Shown here in pieces: positions 9,034-16,831 of a stretch of DNA of 64,000 nucleotides. A program made the position numbers and the translations under genes. Source of the DNA: Chryseobacterium turcicum (lineage in GTDB: Bacteria > Bacteroidota > Bacteroidia > Flavobacteriales > Weeksellaceae); contig NZ_JAJNAY010000002.1 in NCBI RefSeq assembly GCF_021010565.1, positions 558,001 through 622,000 on the forward strand, written 5' to 3'. How positions within the stretch are numbered: the stretch's first letter is position 1; each line of letters begins with the position of its first letter. The notes beneath the pieces were generated by a model. That model saw only the letters and a list, made by a program, of their open reading frames with translations. It was not told the DNA's origin and did no database searches.

Positions 9034-9795
9034 ATGAAAAAACTACTTCTTATTATCCCCTACTTCATTATTTCAGAAGCAACAGCTCAGGGAATAATGA
9101 ATAACGAAACTTCGCTTCCGGAAAATAAAATGAATATTATTAAAACTAATGTTACTGGTTATGCTTTCCGAAATATTAATGTATCATACGAGAGGTCTAT
9201 TAACCGCTGGTTTGCGGTGAATGTAGGCTTCGGAACCGTGCCGGAAGGGAAAGTTCCTTTTATGAATGCTTTTCTGGATGAAGAAGATGAGAAAAAATTT
9301 CAAAATATTAAAATCAAAGCAACCAATTTTACCATTGAGCCTAGATTTTACATTGGCGAAGGCTATGGCAAAGGGTTTTATTTTGCACCTTATTACCGAT
9401 ATTCAAAAGTCTCTACCAATACTTTTGATTTTACTTTCGATTACAATGCTTTTGGAACCACATATCCTGTTCCGCTAAAAGGTTTAGGTGATGCAAATGG
9501 TAACAGTGGCGGGTTGATGATAGGTGCACAGTTTTTTCTGAATACACAACACAGCTTTGTCTTAGATTTCTGGATTGCCGGTGCACACTACGGTTCCGGA
9601 AAAGGAGACTTTACGCTGACAAGTGATGTAATTCTCACTCCTGAAATGCAAGTACAGCTGAAAAAAGAAATTCAAAATCTGGATGTTCCTTTTGTAGATT
9701 ACACGGTAGAAACTAATGCAAACGGAGCCCGTATTAAAGTAGATGGCCCTTGGGCAGGATTTAGAAGCGGTTTTTCGCTGGGATATAGATTTTGA
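9034..9795 (+). CDS. outer-membrane beta-barrel protein, DUF3575-like
   Basis: This 253-aa protein has a signal peptide (KKLLLIIPYFIISEATAQ) and alternating aromatic/hydrophobic strands consistent with an 8-strand barrel: NINVSYERSINRWFAVNVGFG, FTIEPRFYIGEG, GFYFAPYYRYSKV and a final GFRSGFSLGYRF ending in Phe. The YERSINRWFAVNVG block resembles DUF3575-type outer-membrane proteins. The function is unknown; probably a small porin-like or structural barrel. It converges on the next gene, with a shared bidirectional terminator between them. Confidence 0.75.
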   Translation: MKKLLLIIPYFIISEATAQGIMNNETSLPENKMNIIKTNVTGYAFRNINVSYERSINRWFAVNVGFGTVPEGKVPFMNAFLDEEDEKKFQNIKIKATNFTIEPRFYIGEGYGKGFYFAPYYRYSKVSTNTFDFTFDYNAFGTTYPVPLKGLGDANGNSGGLMIGAQFFLNTQHSFVLDFWIAGAHYGSGKGDFTLTSDVILTPEMQVQLKKEIQNLDVPFVDYTVETNANGARIKVDGPWAGFRSGFSLGYRF

Positions 9796-9828
9796 GTAAT
9801 AGTTGATAACTGATAGTTTAAATATAAA

Positions 9829-9863
9829 AAAATGCGCCTCAGAAAATTTTCTAAGGCGCATTT
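9829..9863. terminator. bidirectional terminator between convergent genes
   Basis: AAATGCGCC pairs with GGCGCATTT. There is an A-run before the stem and a T-run after it, so it can serve the barrel gene on plus and the 70-aa gene on minus. Confidence 0.85.
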
Positions 9864-9869
9864 AATATT

Positions 9870-10082
9870 TTAACTGTAACATTCTTTAAATCTAGAAATC
9901 AAGTTATCCATCGTATGTCTCTGCACATAAACTGTCTTTACATCTTCATATCTTGGAGATTTGTAAAACACTTCATGGAAATCCATACTACCATTACCTA
10001 CTTTTACAATTTTTTGAACATCGATGTTCAATTTTTTCAATTCATCTTTTAAGACCTGAAATTCGTCTTGAATATTATCCAT
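9870..10082 (-). CDS. small cytoplasmic protein, unknown function
   Basis: This 70-aa protein has an N-terminal amphipathic helix (DNIQDEFQVLKDELKKLN) followed by a short beta/helix part (SPRYEDVKTVYVQRHTMDNLISRF). No family was recognised. An ATG start, a terminator just downstream and a -7 box about 95 bases upstream support expression. Confidence 0.65.
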   Translation of the reverse strand: MDNIQDEFQVLKDELKKLNIDVQKIVKVGNGSMDFHEVFYKSPRYEDVKTVYVQRHTMDNLISRFKECYS

Positions 10083-10456
10083 CTTTATATTTTGTTTTTA
10101 AGTTATAAAATCATCACTTGTTTCACTATTTACCCCTATAAAAATCAACATAAGGTTAAATTTTTAATAAATTTAGCAAATATATTTAACCCAGCAAAGG
10201 GGTTGAGGTAAATTTTAATGATTATTGTTAATTGCAAAAACTATACCTAAGTGTATAGGTATTAATGAAACATGAATTTAATATGAACTAAATGTTAACA
10301 AACCTACACTGAGGCGTACTTTGCCTAAATGATTCTCAATGAATCATTTAACAAAATTCGCTTTAAAATTAGAATTATTAAATAATAAAAATTTTAATAG
10401 CATCTGAAAAATTTAACCTTCAGTAATTTTAAACATCAAAAAGAAAAATAAACACC
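10083..10456. other. divergent intergenic region with a 5' hairpin
   Basis: This 374-bp region separates the divergent 70-aa gene and the secreted 114-aa gene. It holds the minus-strand -7 box and a 9-bp perfect inverted repeat at 10327-10349 (AAATGATTC / GAATCATTT, 5-base loop). The repeat lies just after a TACTTTG motif, so it would be near the 5' end of the rightward mRNA. It lacks a T-run, so it is not a terminator. Confidence 0.5.
10177..10184 (-). promoter_or_regulatory. candidate -7 promoter element for the 70-aa gene
   Basis: The minus strand reads TATATTTG, matching the Bacteroidota TAnnTTTG -7 consensus. No clear -33 TTTG at the expected distance was found. Confidence 0.4.
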
Positions 10457-10801
10457 ATGAATTTCTTCAAAACAGCGTCTCTTTTGGTTATTATAGCTTC
10501 TTCAATATCCGTTTCGGCACAACAAAACGAGCCCGTAATTTTAGAAGTCAAAAAGGGAAATGATAAAAAAAATGTTTCTAATGAAAAAGCTAAGTACTTT
10601 GTACAGTTTGGAATCATGTCACGAAATCACGACAGTTTTAAACAAAAATACGGAGTACATATAGTTTACGAAAACTGCGTCATCACTTCATTCATGTCTG
10701 AAAAAGCAAAAAAGAACAATCAGGAAGTTGCCCAATATCTAACGAAGAAATATGGGGAAAGCTGGAAAAAAGATTTAGAAATAATTCCTTACGGATTATA
10801 A
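10457..10801 (+). CDS. secreted small protein, FEKKY-like
   Basis: This 114-aa protein has a signal peptide (NFFKTASLLVIIASSISVSAQ) and a compact C-terminal region with FKQKYGVHIVYENCVI, then YLTKKYGESWKKDLEIIPYGL. That layout resembles short Bacteroidota proteins annotated as FEKKY domain; I make this match from memory. It is probably periplasmic or surface. It ends tail-to-tail with the ABC exporter gene, the two stop codons overlapping by 6 bases. Confidence 0.65.
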   Translation: MNFFKTASLLVIIASSISVSAQQNEPVILEVKKGNDKKNVSNEKAKYFVQFGIMSRNHDSFKQKYGVHIVYENCVITSFMSEKAKKNNQEVAQYLTKKYGESWKKDLEIIPYGL

Positions 10802-12553
10802 GCTTTGCTTTTCTTCAACCTCAACTTCGTGTCTCAGCTGTGCTTTGTATAAAGTGGCGTAATATCCGTTTTTATTTAAAAGCTCAAGATGCTTACCTTC
10901 TTCAACGATTTTACCATGCTCCATGACGATAATTTTGTCAGCCTTTTCAATGGTTGAAAGTCTGTGTGCAATGATAATTGATGTTCTATTTTTGGTAATT
11001 TTCTCAGTCGCTCTCTGAATTAGCTTTTCACTTTCATGGTCAATTGACGAAGTGGCCTCATCTAAAATCAAAATTTTAGGATTTGATAAATAGGCTCTTA
11101 AGAAAGAGAGCAACTGTCTCTGTCCCAAAGAAATAGACGAACCTCTTTCGCTCACCACAAATTCGTAGCCACCGGGAAGGCTTTCAATGAAATCATCTAC
11201 TTCAATTTCTCTTGCACCCGCTTTTATTTTTTCTAAAGTCACCTCATCATCACCAAACGCAAGATTCTCATAAATACTTCCGTGGAACAAGAAAACATCC
11301 TGCAAAACGACTCCGATATGACTTCTCAGGTTATAGAGTTCATAATCTTTAAGCTCAACATCGTCAATATAAATTTCACCTGAGTTGATATCATACAATC
11401 TTGTAATTAAACTGATAATCGTAGATTTCCCAGCTCCCGTTGCACCAACAATCGCTACCGTTTCCCCAGGATTTACTTTAAAATCGATTCCTTTTAAAAC
11501 TTCCTGCTTTTCATCGTATGCAAAACGAACATCTTTGAATTCTATTTTCCCGTCGAAGTGGTCTTTTTTTACGGTTCCGGTATTTGGCATCTCATAATCT
11601 TCATCCATCACACCTAAAACTCTTTCTGCACCAACAATTCCACGCTGGATATTGTTGAAACGGTCTGCAATCTGTCGCAAAGGGCGAATCAACATCGAAA
11701 TAAACTGAATAAACGCAATCACAACACCGGCACTGATGGTAATATAACCGCCATAGAAAAGCACAAAACCAATGAAAAGAGAAGAAATTAATTCAACAAC
11801 AGGAAAAAACAAAGAGAAAATAAAAACCGTTCTCAGTAAAGCGCTTTTTAACGTGATATTAATCTCATCAAACTTTTTAAATTCAGCCTTCTGTCTATTG
11901 AAAACCTGAATAATAGGCATTCCAGCTAATCTTTCCTGCACAAATGAGTTTTGATTGGAAGTCCAGGTTCTTTCATCACCAAATGCTTTCTTTAATTTCT
12001 TTTGAAAAAAACGAGTAATAACAACCATTAAAGGTAAAATGGCAAGAGAAATGTAGCTCAAATGCACATCAACCTGAAACATCATAAATAAAACGAAGAT
12101 GATTCTCAAAACATCTCCGAAAACCATCAAAAAGCCGTCTGTATAAACCGTTGCAATAGTTTCTACATCTCCTACGGCTCTTGTCACCAACTGCCCCAAA
12201 GGAGTTTTATCAAAAAAAGCCGTTCTGAAATAAATCAGTTTGCTATAAAGTCTTTCACGAATATCTCTGATAACATTCTGCGAAATATAATTTGAAAAAT
12301 AAACTAAAAAGAAGTTTAAAATCGTTTCGGCAAAAACCAAACCTACCAAAGCATAAATATGCTTCATCATCAAGGCTTTATCTTTCAACTTTGTGATATC
12401 ATTATCTACAATCTGCATCGTAAGATAAGGTCTGTAAGTAGAAACAACCGATAAAATGATGGAAATAATAAGGGTAACAATAAACCAGCTACGAAACTTC
12501 ATCCCAATGAAGAACAGCCTCTTTACAATTGCCCACGTATCTTGTTTTTTCAT
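10796..12553 (-). CDS. ABC exporter, fused permease and ATPase (MsbA-like)
   Basis: This 585-aa half-transporter has six membrane helices in the N-terminal half, with the transmembrane block DKTPLGQLVTRAVGDVETI. The C-terminal ATPase domain carries Walker A GATGAGKST (about 367-375), signature SLGQRQLLS, Walker B ILILDEATSSID (about 495) and the H-loop IIAHRLST. It should work as a homodimer or heterodimer in the inner membrane, exporting lipids or drugs. The substrate cannot be told from sequence. No second half-transporter is adjacent. About 120 bases separate it from the membrane-protein gene upstream. Confidence 0.92.
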   Translation of the reverse strand: MKKQDTWAIVKRLFFIGMKFRSWFIVTLIISIILSVVSTYRPYLTMQIVDNDITKLKDKALMMKHIYALVGLVFAETILNFFLVYFSNYISQNVIRDIRERLYSKLIYFRTAFFDKTPLGQLVTRAVGDVETIATVYTDGFLMVFGDVLRIIFVLFMMFQVDVHLSYISLAILPLMVVITRFFQKKLKKAFGDERTWTSNQNSFVQERLAGMPIIQVFNRQKAEFKKFDEINITLKSALLRTVFIFSLFFPVVELISSLFIGFVLFYGGYITISAGVVIAFIQFISMLIRPLRQIADRFNNIQRGIVGAERVLGVMDEDYEMPNTGTVKKDHFDGKIEFKDVRFAYDEKQEVLKGIDFKVNPGETVAIVGATGAGKSTIISLITRLYDINSGEIYIDDVELKDYELYNLRSHIGVVLQDVFLFHGSIYENLAFGDDEVTLEKIKAGAREIEVDDFIESLPGGYEFVVSERGSSISLGQRQLLSFLRAYLSNPKILILDEATSSIDHESEKLIQRATEKITKNRTSIIIAHRLSTIEKADKIIVMEHGKIVEEGKHLELLNKNGYYATLYKAQLRHEVEVEEKQSL

Positions 12554-12679
12554 TTTTGAAATTGACGTAAAGAATTAATTTGAAAAAATTCTCTGCAAAA
12601 ATACAGCATTATAATTTTAAAGCCTGAAAAACTGAACTAGAAAATATCAGACATTTATTATTTTCCTGATAAATATCTA

Positions 12680-13033
12680 TTAAATATTTTTCTTCTCCTT
12701 AACTCCGATTCCGTCTATTTCCGATTCGTGCGTGGAAACAGCATCTTTTCTCCAGGATTTCTCAAGATTTCTATGTACAAACCACACCGTAAAAATAGAA
12801 GCAACCCACCCAAAAGCTGTAGCAAGTGTTGCTGAAAACAAATCTAATTCCTCAGAAGGGGTATTTGAATTTAATATTAATTCAATTAATCTATAAATTA
12901 GCCAAACCATTAATTGTACACCTAGGCAAATCCCCATTCCCAAGAAACCATATTTCCAATGAACTTTTCCGTTTCTGACCGCTAACTTTTGATAATATCT
13001 AAAAACACCAATGGCAAGTATAAGTGAAATCAT
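12680..13033 (-). CDS. small integral membrane protein, unknown
   Basis: This 117-aa protein has about three hydrophobic segments (MISLILAIGVFRYY, GFLGMGICLGVQLMVWLIYRL, ATLATAFGWVASIFTVWFV) and a charged C-terminal tail. No family was recognised with confidence. It starts 12 bases after the truA stop on the same strand, so it is probably translated from the truA transcript. Confidence 0.65.
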   Translation of the reverse strand: MISLILAIGVFRYYQKLAVRNGKVHWKYGFLGMGICLGVQLMVWLIYRLIELILNSNTPSEELDLFSATLATAFGWVASIFTVWFVHRNLEKSWRKDAVSTHESEIDGIGVKEKKNI

Positions 13034-13045
13034 TTCTATTTTTAT

Positions 13046-13783
13046 TTAAAATTCATACCCTACATTCACCAAAAATAAAGCATGAGCTGGCGCAGAAGTT
13101 CCTGCAGAATTTCGGTTTTTATCTTCTATTACTTTTCTCACATCTTCCGGCTGTATTTTTCCGGAACCTACTTCTACCATCGTTCCGACAATCGCTCGTA
13201 CCATATTTCTCAAAAAACGGTTTGCTGAAACGGTAAATTTCAGTTCAGTTCCATTTTGTTCCCATTCTGCTTTATACATTTTGCAGAGATTGGTTTTATT
13301 GTCGGTGTGAAGTTTGGCAAAACTTGTAAAATCTTCATATTCAAACAAAATCTTACAGGCTTCATTCATTTTATTAATGTCTAAAGGTTTTCGCCAATGT
13401 TGCCAGGCAGAATCGTGCGTAAACGGATTTTTTTCCAATGAAATATAATATTCATACGTTCTGAAAGTTGCATCAAAACGTGCATGAAAATCATCTTTCA
13501 CTTCAAAAATTCTTTTCACAGCAATATCTGTAGGCAAAAAACTATTCAGTTTATGAGTAAGCTGATTGTTTAAAACCTGATTGGTCTCAAAATGGGCAAA
13601 CATTTTCTTGGCATGCACCCCGGTATCAGTTCTTCCCGCTCCGGTTGTTTTAATTTTTTCTTGTAAAATGGTAGAAAGCGCTCGTTCAAGTTCTTCCTGC
13701 ACAGAAATATCATTCGGCTGAATCTGGTAACCAAAATAATTTTTTCCGTTGTATGAAAATTCTATAAAATATCTCAAAGTCAA
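13046..13783 (-). CDS. truA: tRNA pseudouridine synthase A
   Basis: This roughly 243-245 aa enzyme makes pseudouridine at positions 38-40 of the tRNA anticodon stem. The catalytic Asp is in GAGRTDTGVHA (about residue 53). RNFLRNMVR-type sequence (NRFLRNMVRAIVGTMVEVG) and YFIEFSYNGKNYFGYQIQ also match. There is no ATG start: a stop codon directly precedes TTG 13783, and TTG 13777 (giving MRYFIEFSYNG) is the more family-like start. The small membrane-protein gene follows after 12 bases. Confidence 0.95.
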   Translation of the reverse strand: MTLRYFIEFSYNGKNYFGYQIQPNDISVQEELERALSTILQEKIKTTGAGRTDTGVHAKKMFAHFETNQVLNNQLTHKLNSFLPTDIAVKRIFEVKDDFHARFDATFRTYEYYISLEKNPFTHDSAWQHWRKPLDINKMNEACKILFEYEDFTSFAKLHTDNKTNLCKMYKAEWEQNGTELKFTVSANRFLRNMVRAIVGTMVEVGSGKIQPEDVRKVIEDKNRNSAGTSAPAHALFLVNVGYEF

Positions 13784-13961
13784 TTAATATTAAATTTTAG
13801 AAATAAAATGTGAGATAAACTCCCCACAAAATGATAAAATATTACCATTTATTTTTACTTCTTAAACGTTTCTGCAAAAATACTTTAATTTGATGGCAAA
13901 AAAAATTGTTAATTTATTTCGAAAACTGATTAAAAACACCATTTATAGGTTTTAAAATCCT

Positions 13962-13969
13962 TATTTTTG
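13962..13969 (+). promoter_or_regulatory. candidate -7 promoter element before lpxK
   Basis: TATTTTTG matches the TAnnTTTG -7 consensus and lies 8 bases before the lpxK ATG, implying a nearly leaderless mRNA. The -33 element is not clear. Confidence 0.5.
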
Positions 13970-13976
13970 CCAGTGT

Positions 13977-15002
13977 ATGAAAAGATGGTACCTCTACCCT
14001 TTTTCCTTAGGTTATCATATGGTTACGGGCATCCGAAACACATTATATGACCTGGGAATTTTTAAGTCTACAAAATTCGATACACCGATTATCAATGTCG
14101 GTAATCTTTCTGTGGGCGGAAGCGGAAAATCGCCAATGGTGATGTATTTGGCAAAATCTTTATCTAAACATTACAGAACCGGAGTTCTTTCTAGAGGGTA
14201 CGGAAGATTGACGAAAGGATATGACGTTACCAACTACGACAGCAATTATAAAACTGTAGGTGATGAAGCCATGCAGCTTTTTGAGCGTTTCAAAAACCGT
14301 TTTGTGATTGCCGTTTCTGAAGACCGAGTTCCTGGAGCCAAAAAAGTAATCGAAGATATGGACCTTGATGTTTTGATTCTTGATGATGCCATGCAGCACA
14401 GAGCCATCAAAGCAGGATTCAATATTTTGATGACCGATTTTAATGACCCTTATTTTAAAGACCATCTACTTCCGGCAGGAGATTTGAGAGAATCGAGGGC
14501 AGGCTCAAAAAGAGCAGATGTCATCATGGTAAGCAAATGCCCTGATGAACTGACTGAGGAAACCAAGCAATATTATATCTCAAGAATAAAACCTGAGCGC
14601 AGTCAAAAAGTATTTTTCTCATCCATTGGGTATGACGAAAACGTCTATTCAAGAGAAAAAATGCTTCCCGACAACAACTTGAATTATTACGATATTCTTC
14701 TCATCACAGGAATTGCCAATCCCAAACCTTTGTTGAGTCATTTGGCTAAATTTTCACAGCGTGTAAAGCATCTTAAATTCAGAGACCATCATAATTTTTC
14801 TGATACTGATATTAAAAATATCTTCGAAGAGTACAAAAAATTGGGTGAATACAAATTAATCCTAACGACTGAAAAGGATTATGTACGTTTGAAAACTTTC
14901 GATTATCTGCGAGATTTGGTGTATTACTGGCCTATTAATGTAGTGATTGACAAGAAGGAAGAATTCAATCAAATGATAATGAATTACGTGAGTAAAAAAT
15001 AA
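13977..15002 (+). CDS. lpxK: tetraacyldisaccharide 4'-kinase
   Basis: This 341-aa inner-membrane-associated kinase phosphorylates the 4' position of the lipid A disaccharide precursor to give lipid IVA. The P-loop VGNLSVGGSGKSPMV (about 41-55) is intact, followed by GVLSRGYGR and LILDDAMQHR, which are LpxK hallmarks. The N-terminus (YPFSLGYHMVTGIRNTLYDLG) is the usual membrane-contact helix. It is divergent from truA and ends in a terminator. Confidence 0.95.
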   Translation: MKRWYLYPFSLGYHMVTGIRNTLYDLGIFKSTKFDTPIINVGNLSVGGSGKSPMVMYLAKSLSKHYRTGVLSRGYGRLTKGYDVTNYDSNYKTVGDEAMQLFERFKNRFVIAVSEDRVPGAKKVIEDMDLDVLILDDAMQHRAIKAGFNILMTDFNDPYFKDHLLPAGDLRESRAGSKRADVIMVSKCPDELTEETKQYYISRIKPERSQKVFFSSIGYDENVYSREKMLPDNNLNYYDILLITGIANPKPLLSHLAKFSQRVKHLKFRDHHNFSDTDIKNIFEEYKKLGEYKLILTTEKDYVRLKTFDYLRDLVYYWPINVVIDKKEEFNQMIMNYVSKK

Positions 15003-15005
15003 TAG

Positions 15006-15036
15006 AAATCTGCGGCGAAAGTTGCAGATTTTTTTG
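15006..15036 (+). terminator. intrinsic terminator after lpxK
   Basis: AAATCTGC pairs with GCAGATTT and is followed by a T-run, directly after the stop codon. Confidence 0.85.
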
Positions 15037-15133
15037 TTTAATATAGATAGTTTCAATTCTTAAATTTCTGCCAATTCATATTATTTCATTTAAAAATTAC
15101 GTTTCATTGTTTAGATTTGTAAAAAATTTAGAT

Positions 15134-15649
15134 ATGAAGCAGATAATGATTTTCATGATGTTGAGTATTTTCACTTTGGGATGTGCACAAAAAACACCTG
15201 AAGTATCGAAAACTCAGTTTTCAAAAGAAGCATTAAATCAGAAACTGGAAGATGAAAATGGAAAAAACATCAGCGTTCAGGAAATATTAAATCAACATAA
15301 AGGAAAAGTTTTGGTCATCGATTTTTGGGCGGGTTGGTGCAGAGATTGTCTCACCGCATTACCAAAAGCTGAAGAATTGGAGAAAAATAATCCAAACATA
15401 GATTTTGTTTTCTTTTCGCTTGAAAGGTCAAAAGAGAAATTCGACAGCAGTCTTGAACGTTTTAATATGAAAGAAAAAGAAAACTACTGGTTTTCTACGG
15501 GCTGGAAAAATGACTTCAACAATTACATTGAGCTCAATTGGATTCCGAGATATATGGTGATTGACCAGCAATCTAAAATTGCAAAATATTATGCCATTTC
15601 TCCTGAAGACCCTGAAATACAAAAAACAATTGATAAACTTTTAAAATAA
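15134..15649 (+). CDS. TlpA-like thioredoxin-fold lipoprotein
   Basis: This 171-aa protein has a lipoprotein signal ending in FTLGC (Cys about residue 17) and a thioredoxin-like domain with active site WAGWCRDC (CxxC), preceded by KGKVLVIDFW. WIPRYMVID carries the cis-proline region. It should be a membrane-anchored periplasmic thiol-disulfide oxidoreductase of the TlpA/ResA type. I start at ATG 15134; an in-frame TTG at 15107 would put 9 residues ahead of the signal peptide. Confidence 0.88.
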   Translation: MKQIMIFMMLSIFTLGCAQKTPEVSKTQFSKEALNQKLEDENGKNISVQEILNQHKGKVLVIDFWAGWCRDCLTALPKAEELEKNNPNIDFVFFSLERSKEKFDSSLERFNMKEKENYWFSTGWKNDFNNYIELNWIPRYMVIDQQSKIAKYYAISPEDPEIQKTIDKLLK

Positions 15650-15676
15650 GGTTTAGTTTAAATCGAAAATGATATC

Positions 15677-15711
15677 AATCATCTCTCTTGGGGGATGATT
15701 TTTTCTTTTTT
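15677..15711 (+). terminator. intrinsic terminator
   Basis: AATCATC pairs with GATGATT, extended by wobble pairs, and is followed by a T-rich tail. It ends the thioredoxin gene. Confidence 0.8.
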
Positions 15712-15827
15712 TAAGAAAGAAATTGTAATTCAATTTACTTAAAATTAATAATCACAAAAGACTCAATTCAATAAAAATATTCCATTTTATAAATCTCAAT
15801 TAAACTTCAAACTTTCATTAAAATCAT

Positions 15828-15850
15828 ATCCCTACAATTAGGGATTTTTT
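15828..15850 (+). terminator. hairpin with T-run upstream of the surface cluster
   Basis: A perfect 7-bp stem (ATCCCTA / TAGGGAT) with a CAAT loop is followed by more than five T. It lies about 50 bases before the next start codon, so it is either a second terminator or an attenuator in the leader of the 15899 gene. Confidence 0.65.
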
Positions 15851-15898
15851 CATGTTAAAAAAATCTTAAAATTTGTAAAAACATTTAAACGATACACA

Positions 15899-16825
15899 AT
15901 GAAAAAGTTTAGTTTATTTTTTACAGGAATCATCTTTGTAATATTATGTTTACAATGTACCAACAAAGATATTATCATAGATGAAAGTATTGCACCTCCC
16001 TCTTCAGAAAGATTGAAAGCTCTGTTTGATGCCGGATTGACCAGTGAGAAAGCATTTGCACATTTCGATTCTTCACTCTCTAATTATGTTTACACAACAT
16101 CTCGTGGAACTACCGTAAAAGTTAACGGAACATGCCTAAGATTAAATGGCACTCCGGTTACAGGAACCGTTATTTTAGAATTTGTAGAAATCTACGACCG
16201 TGCAAAAATGATGGCTTCTAATAAACCTACCATGGGAATAAAATTGTCTGGCGAACAAGAAATGCTCTTATCCGGTGGCGAATTTTATGTCAATATAAAG
16301 AAAGACGGAAATGCATTAACTACCACCTGCCCGATTATTATCGAAACATCTACCGCTAATTCTGGGGGCACTGTAAGCGGAATGCAAGCCTTCAATGGTG
16401 TAATTACCAACGATGCTCTGACTTGGGAACCTGCCAACAACTGGGATGTAGTAACCAATACGCAATTAAATCCCAATAAATATGTACTGACTATTCCAGG
16501 ATTTGGATGGTTTAACTGTGATAAATTTTCTAATTATTCAGAGCCTAAAACAACCATTACAGCCAATGTTCCCGCAGGATACGGAAGTGCTTCACAAATA
16601 TTTATTCTCGCTAAAAATATCCCAAATGCTTTAGGAACAACCTATGGTAAATTTCCTGTCGGACTGCAATGCTATCTGATTTTTGTCACAGAAAACAACG
16701 GCAATTTTATGTGGATTATTAAAGAACAGACTCTTACCGCAAACCACACCATTTATTTTGATTTAAAAGATGCCAACGTGGGAAAAACTGCCGATTATAT
16801 AAGTGCTATCACTCAATTAAACTAA
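15899..16825 (+). CDS. lipoprotein of surface cluster, unknown function
   Basis: This 308-aa protein has a lipoprotein signal (FVILCLQC, Cys about 19). An internal segment, GTTVKVNGTCLRLNGTPVTGTVILEFVEIYDRAKMM, looks like a beta-sandwich of the kind found in large flavobacterial surface lipoproteins. No catalytic motif is visible. Its stop lies 6 bases before the start of the OmpA-family gene, so they are one operon. It is probably a cell-surface structural lipoprotein; homologues are expected in related genera but were not checked. Confidence 0.7.
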   Translation: MKKFSLFFTGIIFVILCLQCTNKDIIIDESIAPPSSERLKALFDAGLTSEKAFAHFDSSLSNYVYTTSRGTTVKVNGTCLRLNGTPVTGTVILEFVEIYDRAKMMASNKPTMGIKLSGEQEMLLSGGEFYVNIKKDGNALTTTCPIIIETSTANSGGTVSGMQAFNGVITNDALTWEPANNWDVVTNTQLNPNKYVLTIPGFGWFNCDKFSNYSEPKTTITANVPAGYGSASQIFILAKNIPNALGTTYGKFPVGLQCYLIFVTENNGNFMWIIKEQTLTANHTIYFDLKDANVGKTADYISAITQLN

Positions 16826-16831
16826 ACCAAA

